This document shows positions 30,218 through 39,382 of a stretch of DNA of 41,871 nt, piece by piece. The notes beneath the pieces are model-generated. The model searched no databases and had not been told where the DNA came from. It was given only the letters and a program-made list of their open reading frames with translations. Each line of letters starts with the position of its first letter. The stretch's first letter is position 1. A program made the translations under genes and the position numbers. Source of the DNA: Acephala macrosclerotiorum (lineage: Eukaryota > Ascomycota > Leotiomycetes > Helotiales > Mollisiaceae); the NCBI GenBank assembly GCA_014904845.1, contig MU119586.1, positions 1 through 41,871 of the forward strand. The letters are read 5' to 3'.

Positions 30218-32359
30218 ATGGACCATAGCTCTCGTTTGAGGAGCCTTGGTGAGCAAGTCGAACTACTCAACGGGTTACCAACACAGTCACAAGACGCTCA
30301 TGAAACACGTGCTTCACTCAATCGCAAACAATGGCTTGACATCCTTCGCGACTCCACTCAGCAGACAAAGTTCTTGCTTTCTCTATCGGGTGGTCAGCTC
30401 AGCTCTCACCAGCTTCTGCAAGAATGGTTGACAGGCCGATGTGACGACGCTGAATTTGACTCGGATGCGCGCGAGGCCGAGCATGCTTTCAACGCCAATC
30501 AACAGTCAGGCTATGCATCTCGTCCATCTCATCCCCACGCGTATCACTATCATCTAGCAAAGCTCCTCTACTCCGAATTTTCGTATCCCGGCGAAGGAAC
30601 GCCCAGAGAGCTCTATTTCGCCATCCTGCTCCAGGCTAGGAAAGATGCTGCGATATACGCTTCCTGTCAGAGGCTAGCAACAAGCTACTACCGAACTCAT
30701 ACCTCATTCATCCAGCACAGATGCACTGCTAAACGCCAGACGGGCTGTCTGACTCCTTATGGCGCATCGGTGGATCCCTGCTTCTGGTTAGAGTCGGGTG
30801 GGTTGGAACGTCGTAGCTTACCATACTATCTCTGGGACGTCAGAGAAAAAAAAACACGGAAAGTGAGGGACATAGCCATTACAGCAGGTACGATCCCCGA
30901 TTATGTGGCAATTAGCCATACCTGGGGGCGATGGATGAGAGAACACGACCCGCCGGTTCAGTTAGACAATGTGCCATGGGAGATTCCTCAGAACGAGAGA
31001 TTCCGTGTTGAAGACCTACCAGAAATCTTACAAACTCTGCCATTTGACTACATCTGGCTAGATCTTCTTACAATCCCACAGAAGGGCCTCTCTGACGAGC
31101 TTGTTAGTATACAGCAGACGGAGATTGGACGTCAGGCTACAATATTTCGGAACGCGATCCAAGCTATAGCTTGGCTCCATGATGTACACGACTGGTCTGC
31201 CCTCCGCGCGATAGTACGATATCTGAGCCTCAAATTCCTCGCAAATTCGCCGTCAAGAATGGTTGACACTGATATCCTAACCTCTGCCCTGAATACTGCC
31301 TCTGAGGATGCCGGCCCGATTCCTGAGCTTCTTTTCGAATCTGAAGACAAGAAGAAGGTACATTCCATCCAGCGGAAGCCCAATGCGTGGTTTACATCTT
31401 TGTGGACTCTGCAAGAAACCTGCCTGCGACCGGACATGCTGCTCTCCACCGCAGACTGGCAAATACTTGAGGACTCAGAAGGTGTACCAGTGGCTCTAAA
31501 TGGCATTGTCGCACTTTGTTCGGTTAATACCAAGCAATATCCTACTGCCCCAGGACCTGACGGCGTTCAAGCGCTGAGACAATTAATTTCCATGACTGGA
31601 ATGGAGAATCTCCTTCAGCTTTCACAACTGTCAATTATCACTATGGGCAATGAAAGACACTGTCTCGAACGGCGTGCAGAAGCCATCATGTCAGCTATTG
31701 GGGTTACTAAATGGTTCGAAGGAACCTCTAAGGAGCAACGAGAAGAGAATCTGGTGATTGAACTCTATCCTCTCCCTTTTGTGGAAGAGGTCAGGAAGCG
31801 AGTTGGGTCTGCTGCCTTTTTTTCATCAACACCTGTTGGGTGGGAGTTTCACTACGTGCTTAAGAAGTTCTGCAGTGAAAAGCGGACTAAAGATCGGAAA
31901 TTCGAAGAGCTGGGCTCACTTCTTCCGTTTGGTCCTGGTGCACACGCTATCACATTCGACATAGAGTCAAATCCCCACATGACGGAACATCCAGCGCTGG
32001 AATCTTGGCAAGTCGAAGAATCGGGCTGCGTCCGTATCTCCCAGGCGGGAATAGTCTCCTCATCGTGTGAGAACCAGGCGACGACACCGCTCCACTGCAT
32101 CATTATCGCACCTTCCCCTGAAAATGACGAAAACTTGTTGGTAATACATGAAGGAGACCTCCATGCCTGGGTCCATTCATATAAATCTGATTCACCCAAC
32201 TTCGCGGTCTGCCTCCTCCATTCCCACTTAGCAAGTCGTGGCATTCTTCTCAGACAGATGGAGCCAGGAATACTTCTCAAAGTTGGGAGTTACTGGCAGA
32301 TGGAACGTCCGGACTATGTAATGCCAGAAAGTCAGACGGTGGATTGGCTGGTCATGTAG
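30218..32359 (+). CDS. HET-domain protein, subfamily B, intact
   Basis: The 713-residue intronless protein is read from ATG 30218 (MDHSSRLRSLGEQVELLNGL), whose first 70 residues align with the start of the 36616 pseudogene. The frame is open further upstream but without an ATG. LSGGQLSSHQLLQEWL is at about 56-71. LPYYLWDV (201-208), YVAISHTWGRW (229-239) and VPWEIPQNERFRVEDLP follow. Then come IWLDLLTIPQ (279-288), in which Thr replaces the usual Cys of the CIPQ motif, EIGRQATIFRNAIQAIAWLHD (302-322) and WFTSLWTLQETCLRPDMLL (391-409). After CLERRAEAIMSAIGVTKWF the tail ends LLKVGSYW then VDWLVM. The closest relative is the 36616-38776 pseudogene. The hAT MITE sits just upstream. A cytoplasmic incompatibility role is inferred. 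Confidence 0.92.
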   Translation: MDHSSRLRSLGEQVELLNGLPTQSQDAHETRASLNRKQWLDILRDSTQQTKFLLSLSGGQLSSHQLLQEWLTGRCDDAEFDSDAREAEHAFNANQQSGYASRPSHPHAYHYHLAKLLYSEFSYPGEGTPRELYFAILLQARKDAAIYASCQRLATSYYRTHTSFIQHRCTAKRQTGCLTPYGASVDPCFWLESGGLERRSLPYYLWDVREKKTRKVRDIAITAGTIPDYVAISHTWGRWMREHDPPVQLDNVPWEIPQNERFRVEDLPEILQTLPFDYIWLDLLTIPQKGLSDELVSIQQTEIGRQATIFRNAIQAIAWLHDVHDWSALRAIVRYLSLKFLANSPSRMVDTDILTSALNTASEDAGPIPELLFESEDKKKVHSIQRKPNAWFTSLWTLQETCLRPDMLLSTADWQILEDSEGVPVALNGIVALCSVNTKQYPTAPGPDGVQALRQLISMTGMENLLQLSQLSIITMGNERHCLERRAEAIMSAIGVTKWFEGTSKEQREENLVIELYPLPFVEEVRKRVGSAAFFSSTPVGWEFHYVLKKFCSEKRTKDRKFEELGSLLPFGPGAHAITFDIESNPHMTEHPALESWQVEESGCVRISQAGIVSSSCENQATTPLHCIIIAPSPENDENLLVIHEGDLHAWVHSYKSDSPNFAVCLLHSHLASRGILLRQMEPGILLKVGSYWQMERPDYVMPESQTVDWLVM

Positions 32360-32879
32360 CCCCGGAGTATTAGCTATCTAATATATACTTCCATGCGCTT
32401 TGCAGCTTCTGCAAGAATGTATTGAAGGCTCGGGATCGCCGATCCTAGGAGTGGTTCAGTGACTTTTGGTATAAAGTGGTGTCGAGTATTCTTGATGTCA
32501 CCACTTGACAGTAGGCGCAAGTCATCTCGGCCAAGATTCTCCTCTAATGGTGGAGTAGTAAAACTGAAACAATCCGACATCCAGAAAAGCACTCCAGGAT
32601 CTAAAAAGAGCCACCATAAGTAGCCCTTTAGATTTTGATTTGTTTGAGTTTCTCAAGATATTGCAAGAGGCTTAGACCAGAGGGGAGAGGCAATAGTATA
32701 AGCAGCAGCAGATTTTCGATAGTTCGGTACCACCATATACCAGATTCATGTTTCTACCATAGCAGCAAGAATTCTATCCTACCACTGCCACAACGTCTCA
32801 TTAATATGCATCTTGCAAATGATCCATATTCTTTTCCAATTTCCCAGCTGGAAGAAGCAACGCCAAAAGAAAATAATAT
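32360..32879. other. intergenic region between convergent HET genes
   Basis: The interval is flanked by the 3' ends of the 30218 gene (+) and the 32880 pseudogene (-), so only terminators are expected. No gene, repeat or hairpin terminator is obvious. Confidence 0.45.
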
Positions 32880-35184
32880 TTAAAGAACAAGCCAATTGAC
32901 TGATTTTGTCGAAATATCCCACGCACGCGAGGATCTCGTGAAGAATAGCCCAATCTTTACCATTATAATCGTTTCGTCCTGTTTTGCAATTTACTTTAAC
33001 AGAAGGCCAGTTTGAGGACCAGGGATGTCCTGGTTCAGGTAGATCTGCTGATTTAGGCAAACAGCAAAGTTTGGACTGGACTTTGGACAAGAGAATTCCT
33101 TCAGCCATGTCTCAAGATCCTGCGACTCTAGAGTTTCAATCTCAATCTCTTCTATACTGCCAATATCGACATCACCCATATCCGGCGCAATGAGCATGTC
33201 GTCGTTGTCTTTTTCCACCTTCTCATCATCTCCAAACGTCAGGAATCCGGCGTGCCGAATTACTATACTCCCGTCGTTTTGGATCGCCCACTCCTTAGCT
33301 GAAGGGTGATTGAAAATGGATAACTCATACTTCTGGGGTGGCACCGTATTTGTAGACGATGAAGTAAATGGCATTACGGAACCTAAAGCCTTGGGGTTTT
33401 GCTCCAAGACCCATTCACCCTGCGTAATATTCACTGCTCCTGCAAGGTAACCCAAATTTGTATGCATGGCGGAAAAGAACGATGGGCCAATCTTTTGAGC
33501 TACCTCGTTCAAGAATGTTGCAGGGTAGAGGCCTAAGACCAGATTCTCTTCGATTGAAACCGTTCCATGTTCTAATATTTGGTTGGTGAACCATTCGGTG
33601 GCTCCAATTACGGACATGATAGCCTCGCTTCGTCGACTGGTGCATTCACGAAATTGGCCGAAAGTCAGCACAGCAGAAGGCGAGAGCCAGATAATCTCAT
33701 CGAGGAATATTTGTCCAAGCAAGGTGATTAAATCATGCACACCTAGTGGCAAATCGTCTTCAATTGAATCTTCCGGGTCAATCGAGGCTTCCTCCTACGC
33801 CCAGACGTCAACAACCAATTTTCTTGACTAAAAGCTAGCCGTCTACTTACCAATCCTCTGAGAACCGACGCTTTGTAGGTTTTTCTAGTAAAGAAATTGG
33901 CAAGCGCTACCAAACAATCCAGCGTAATAACGGTGCCGTTTTCTGTCGCCAGCAAGTTCCAGTATTTATCACAGATTGCCAGGTCTGGTCTTAAGCAGGC
34001 CTCTTGTGACGTCCAAAGGGACGTGAACCAACCGAGTGGGCTGAATTCATCCTCCGCATCCGGTTCGTTAGAAACTTCAACCATTAACTCCATGAAGTCG
34101 TCTACAGCATCTTCGCGCTCAGCTAGGATGGCATTTTATAAGCCAATATACTCTTCGTTAATGGATCTTACGACATAAAATAGACTGAGCCACTTTGCTG
34201 ATTGTTGCAGACAACTCCAGCCTGTTCCATTATCATTGAGCCACGCAATGACTGAATTCGCCTGACTGAAAATCATGGCTTGCCGAGAAATTTCGGTAAG
34301 GGCTAGGACGGATCGATCCTGGGGTATGCAAAAAAGGTCTAGCCATATATAACCAGACACGAATGCGCTAGATAGCATCTTGGGCAACTCGGTGACTGAG
34401 AAGCGAGTATTGCGAGGAACATCCCATGGTACTCCACATATTTTTGCCGGGCCAATTTTTCCATCAATCCACCCACCCCATGTATGAGTAATACATATGT
34501 ATTTGGGTGTTGCAGAGAGTAGATCCACTTGAACGGTGCGTTGTTGCCCGACATCCCACAAATAAAACGGAGACCTTTCTGTCGTTTCCCGCACTTTTAG
34601 CCAAGGACATGGCTCAATTGTAGCAGCAATGCAATTCTCTAACCTAGCTAGAAGGGTGCTACTGCTGGGACTAGCTTCTTGAGAGAGTGGTTGCTTGCTG
34701 GTATCGTCAAGAAAGGTGTTTGAAACCCGTTGCCTGGAAGCATATTGCGCACACTTTTCCCTTTGGGCATGGAGAAGTCCAAGAAATTCTTCCGTGTTAT
34801 TTTTCTGCAGTATTCGGGACTCGTGGACGAACTCCAGTTGAAATAATAGAAACATACAATCATGGTACGTTGACTTGTTGAGCAAACAATTGTCGCGCTT
34901 GATATCGAGATAATCGCCATCAGCACCTGAAAGACTCGCTGATTCCTGTATGCAGATGATAGCAGCCTGAGACAAGGCCGGAGCTTGTGTAGAAGCTTCC
35001 CACCATTCATATAGAATGCGAAGCGAGATTTCCTGAGCACGAGAGAGCGCGCCAGCATCTTCAAGGTAGGGTCGCAGTCGATTCCAATTTTCCAGCGCTC
35101 TTGCCCACCCCTTTTCATTCTTAGGAGGGCCTCGAACACCCTCTATGAAATCTCCAAGCAGATATGTTCGCCAAGAATTGTCAT
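32880..35184 (-). pseudogene. HET-domain pseudogene, subfamily B (stops and a frameshift)
   Basis: A full B-family protein can be followed from ATG 35184 to the stop at 32880-32882. The ATG is out of frame with the following NSWRTYLLGDF by a small indel within about 35175-35181. The frame then reads LRILYEWWEA, PCPWLKVRE, SPFYLWDVG, YICITHTWGGW, IWLDLFCIPQDRS and EISRQAMIF. TAA at 34136-34138 interrupts; then WFTSLWTSQEACLRPDL, a likely 56-base intron, and CTSRRSEAIMSVIGATEWF. A second TAA at 32991-32993 replaces what is Gln in 5862 and 30218 (GIILKQ, GILLRQ). The frame then continues to VKIGLFFTRSSRAW and VNWLVL. Both TAAs fit CAA to TAA (CpA) changes, as RIP would make. Note WTSQEA for the usual WTLQEA and GGW for GRW. 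The closest relative is 5862-8156. Confidence 0.88.
33795..33850 (-). other. probable 56-base intron within the 32880-35184 pseudogene
   Basis: On the minus strand the segment begins GTAAGT and ends GCGTAG, with a TTGAC branch-like motif about 15 bases before the end. It joins LRGL to EEASIDPED in phase 0 and restores the frame to the conserved downstream half. Unspliced, the frame runs into a stop. The other B genes show no intron here. Confidence 0.75.
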
Positions 35185-35429
35185 ATGTCGGCGTCGTTGC
35201 TAAGTTGGTTCAGCAACTCAGCTTGCTTTTGGTGACAGAGGCGGTAATCGCTGCTGAGTAGATACTTGTGTTGAAAGGAGGAAAGCTAAGTGTTGTTAGC
35301 TGTGAATTTGTCAAATCTGTTAACATCACAGATTTGCGCATAAACGGCATGAACGAATCGACGTATTCGGAGCTGTTGGAAGGTCAATTTTGAAGATATT
35401 CGCGATGGAATAGATAAGCTGAGGAGATA
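35185..35429. other. upstream region of a HET pseudogene
   Basis: A minus-strand open frame reading CHQKQAELLNQLSNDAD immediately precedes the ATG of the 32880-35184 pseudogene. It may be decayed coding sequence or an upstream exon; nothing else is visible. Confidence 0.3.
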
Positions 35430-35438
35430 CAGGCACCA

Positions 35439-35719
35439 AGCAACCACTACAGGGACGTACCCTTTTCTACTAGCTCAGTGCATATGCACTCGCTAAACTC
35501 GAATCCTCACCCTCTGATTGGCTCAAAAGAGGGTACGTAATACGCACTCCTACGTTAGTGCTATGCTGACTCAGGATGCGTGTCTTGGCTGCTGACTAAG
35601 GTACGTATCTCCGATTAGCTTACATAAAACACGTGATAATTATTTTTCAAAAAAAAAAAAAATTAAAATAATAAAATAAATAATTATAAATAATAAATAA
35701 ATATAAATATATATATATA

Positions 35720-35776
<57 letters not shown>

Positions 35777-36169
35777 ATTTAAATATAATATTACGAGAAA
35801 CTCCACACATATAGCACGTGTATAGCACGTGACCTTCATTGTTTATATATAATCGAGCTCTTTATTCGATAGATTATTATTTTTATTTATATTTATATAT
35901 TATCATAACTTTCGTAATATATAATAATTTATTATTTATAAAAAAATTTAATCACGTGGAATAATATAATCGAAATTGGTACGTACCCTGAGTTAGCATA
36001 TTTAATCAATAAAACTGGGTGCGTGCGACTAGGGGTGCTGCTTAATAAGGGGTGCGTGTTACGTACCCTCAATTTGAACCAATCGGAGCACGAGGACCTC
36101 TGTTTTCCCGAGTGCATATGCATTGAGCTACTTCGTAGTAGAAAAGGGTACGTCTCTGTAGTGGTTGCT
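35439..36169. mobile_element. Mutator-like MITE with long TIRs and 9-bp target duplication
   Basis: A 731-bp element begins AGCAACCACTACAG and ends with the inverse CTGTAGTGGTTGCT. It is flanked by CAGGCACCA at 35430-35438 and 36170-36178; a 9-base duplication is typical of Mutator-like (MULE) elements. The TIRs are long, about 200 bases. Shared landmarks are GACGTACCCTTTTCTACTA, GTGCATATGCACTCG, GATTGG, GAGGGTACGTAA, CTGACTCAGG or CTAACTCAGG, and a CACGTG at the inner edge. The core (about 35640-35940) is AT-rich and holds the ATT microsatellite. There is no coding capacity. It sits between two divergent B pseudogenes. Confidence 0.9.
35719..35775. repeat. ATT trinucleotide microsatellite
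   Basis: About 18 uninterrupted ATT units are preceded by a short AT dinucleotide run (35707-35719). It lies in the core of the Mutator-like MITE. Its translation as a poly-Asn frame on the minus strand is an artefact. Confidence 0.95.
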
Positions 36170-36178
36170 CAGGCACCA

Positions 36179-36615
36179 AGAATGTTGAGTTGACTGCTTA
36201 CTCAGCATGCTTGAAGTCTCGGGCACGGGCCAACGACTCAAAATTATCAACTCCAGCTGGGAACACCAAAACAGTGGGATATTTTCAAAGTATTCAGAAA
36301 CCTCAGAACGCTCACAGGCTATATTAAATTGGTGGTAGATCATAAAATCGACTTCTTTTTTCTCAGTTCTTGTTATTGTTGCAACGCAATTCGAGTTTGA
36401 GTGGTTGAAATTTAGCCTCATGTCAGCAACCTCCGGATAGCGGAAATAGCCCCGTGCAGAAACTTGGTGCGGAAACCAATCCGGTGAGACCTGATTCCTC
36501 TTTCCTCATCGCACATTACTTTTGTCTCTTTGGCACGATTGCATGTTCTTCTCATCAGTGGCAGCACGTCTCATATCTTCAAAGCCACGTTTATCCGCTA
36601 TCTGAAGAGCATACG
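36179..36615. other. upstream region of the 36616 HET pseudogene
   Basis: This interval has ordinary composition. A forward frame is open from 36454 into the pseudogene, but its sequence lacks B-family similarity before the ATG at 36616. It presumably contained the promoter. Confidence 0.35.
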
Positions 36616-38776
36616 ATGACAGAACAAAACTGGCGCAAAGGCCCCCTCGCGGATGAAGTGGATTCATTTCTTTCGGGGAACCGTCCTCGAACCCTCCCTT
36701 TGCAGTCCAGAGCAGTTTTCAATTGGCAAAGATGGCTGCAGCTGGCCCAGAGTCCCAGCACGGCTGAATTCAGCTCGACCTTGTCGATTTCTCAGTTTAA
36801 CTCGCACAGAATTCTGCTTGAAATATGGCAGGGTCGCCTAGCTGACTAACAACTGCTTGGGGACATTTTGGATTACTTCCAAAAAATCGCAGACGAGGGG
36901 GAACCGGAAGATGCTCCGAATGTCGGGGATCGCGATTATCGGCTGCCCTCGATGGATACCCCATGAGCGTTCCGATCAAGTATTTTCAATCTATTCATGT
37001 GGGAGTTCTTTTGCCATACCGATGATGAAGACGGCGTCGGATTATTTTTAACGACCCTTCACGACGTTCGGCGAGAGGCAGCAATCTATATGGCGTGCAG
37101 CAGACTTGCTCGCCAATGTTTTGGACCGCATCTTGGAAATGGCCATCGATGGGATGGACCTTCTTTAGGTGCGGTTTCATTGCCTACGGGGCATTACCAA
37201 CTACGATCCTCATGGATACGTGAAAGTATTGGTACAGGAGCGAGTCTAGAGCCTTGTGCATGGCTTAAGGGAGGACTTGACGCACGTGGGCTGCCATATT
37301 TCCTATGGGATAGACTGGAAGAAAAGACTATCCCAGTACAAGAGTTGAAAGATCGACCCAATTATATCGCGATTAGTCACACTTGGGGACGCTGGAAAAC
37401 GGATGGCCCTCCAATTTCTCTCTCTGGTACCTTGGCAGATTCCGCAAAATAGACGATTCAACGTCGCAGACTTGGCTAATATTCTACAACTTGTTCCGCT
37501 TCCACATCGATATATATGGTTGGATCTCCTTTGCATACCCCAGGATCATTCTGAACGGGCAAAGATAGAAATATCTCGACAGGCCACAATCTTCAGAGAG
37601 GCCACTTCTACCATAATGTGGTTGAATGATGTGGCAGAGTGGATGTGCTTGGTTTTCAACCGTGATAATGGGTTTCTAGCTACAGAACCTGAGAATACCA
37701 TGCTGCAAGAGGACGGCGCTTCGATATCTACAATTGAGCTCTTCCATCCACGTACGGAGCAGGAAGCCGGTAATGATAGAGCAAGCCTGAATCCCTGGTT
37801 CACATCACTGTGGACTCTCCAAGAGATCTGCCTACGTCCCGACATGCTAATTTGCAATGCAACCTGGGAGTTCCTCACGGTACGACAAAACGTTGCTGTA
37901 GCATTTGATGAGCTGGTTGCTCTATACCAAGTCAATTCTAAAGCCGATGGAAAGCGAAGCAAGTATCCAGATCCACGAAAACCCAGAGCTGTGACTGAAC
38001 TCATCCATTTACTGGAATATGCCGGCCTCTCAAGCCTGCTCACAATGTCCCGGGCTACAATATTAATCCTAGGCAACCAACGTCAGTGCTTGGAGCGTCG
38101 CGCAGAGGCTATAATGGCGGTTCTTGATGCCACTGAATGGTTTTCAACTTCTTCAGAAGATTCGGCCGAGGATGATCTGGTCTTAAATTTGTATCCCATT
38201 GACGAAGTCAATGAAATAAGGGCCAAAATAGGGCCGGCCACCTTCTTCAGTTCAGAGTCTATAGAGTCATACTTTGTCAAAAGTCTTGAACAGTTTAGTT
38301 TCCTTGGAGAAGTCCACGCCCTAGGGTCTATGCTGCCATTCGGCCCAGGTTTGCCAAAGTTTTTCCACGACATAAAATCGGACCCCAATATGCCATCAGA
38401 CGATTCCGCGAACACATGGACTGTTGATCCAACGGGATGCGTTCAAATTAAGGAGGCAGTGACAGTTTCATCGTCGAGAGAAGTTGCGCCAGCTGACGTA
38501 GTGTCGTCGTTTATATTTGGTCCTGTCATCGGTGCTAGCAATGACAGAATTGTCATGCCTCAGGAAGATGTGGATCTCCATAGCTGGTTGAGAGCTTATC
38601 GGCCATCTCTTCCTAACTATGCTATCGGTATATATATTTCGTCTGTAGGATCTTTAGGGATAGTCTTGAAGGAGATTGTACCAGGAGTTCTAGTGAAGAT
38701 TGGAAGTTATTGGAAGAATGCTACTACATCACATAATATTCCAAAGTCTAAGGTGGTAAACTGGGTAGTTGTTTAA
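36616..38776 (+). pseudogene. HET-domain pseudogene, subfamily B (two stops and a frameshift)
   Basis: It starts at ATG 36616 (MTEQNWRKGPLADEVDSFL). LSISQFNSHRILLEIW is followed by TAA at 36847-36849; coding-like sequence continues in frame (QLLGDILDYFQKIADE) to TGA at 36964-36966. It then reads through EPCAWLKG, LPYFLWDR and YIAISHTWGRW. A frameshift near 37426 (between ISLSG and VPWQIPQN) moves it to the next frame, open to 38776, with IWLDLLCIPQ, EISRQATIF, MWLND, WFTSLWTLQEICLRPDM, CLERRAEAIMAVLDATEWF and the terminal LVKIGSYW and VNWVVV. The segment after MWLND is shorter than in its relatives. TAA fits a CAA change; TGA fits CGA to TGA. The 458-codon downstream frame lacks the N-terminal part of the HET core. 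The closest relative is 30218-32359. Confidence 0.88.
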
Positions 38777-39382
38777 ACAATAAACTAGTCAATCGTCTTT
38801 CTTATATAGCCCTGGTATTTCTTTAATTAAATACTATAACCTCACTTCGCTAGTGCGTCACACAGTGAATCATATTTGATATGGTTAGGCTTGGATTTTT
38901 ATATACTAATAATAGATCATTAAACTGGCTCTACTAGTTTTTAATCAACCAAACAGGCCTTTGTCATCAAATACCCAAATTTTGTTACTACAGTACTAGA
39001 CTACTACTATTTAGCGAACTTCAAAACCCCACCAAAAATCGTCAAAAGACTCTCTTTTATATTAAATATTGCGACGCTTACAATATTTATAATTCTTAAA
39101 TACTTTAAACTTATATTAATTCGTATCAATTAAATCTTTTCTATAATTGCAAAAAAATTGAAATTAAATGCGTAAATAATTATTAACTTGCGATTATAAC
39201 GAGGTACAATTACCTTACAAATTAAGCGATTTTTAGTGTAAATTTTGAGTTCTCGAGTCACGAAATAATTTAGACCGTCGCAATTTTATAAATAATGCAT
39301 TTACAGAATTATCGTAATTAATAGAATTAAAAGAAATCCTTTAATTAATAATTGCATTTAGGTGCCCGTACTATATATCACT
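38777..39382. other. moderately AT-rich intergenic region
   Basis: This 606-base gap lies between the ends of convergent HET loci. 39050-39360 is AT-rich (short A and T runs, TTAATTAATAATTGCATTT) but keeps normal non-CpG cytosines, so it is not as RIP-worn as the large blocks. No TIR or target duplication could be paired. No gene is seen. Confidence 0.45.

Noticed and set aside
35640..35828. Minus-strand frame with a long poly-Asn run
   Set aside because: It is the translation of the ATT microsatellite in the core of the Mutator-like MITE.
36838..36900. Possible intron (CTGACTAAC branch-like text, ends GCAG) hiding the TAA at 36847
   Set aside because: The donor would be the weak GTCGCC, and the supposed intron reads as B-family-like coding sequence in frame, so a real stop is more likely.
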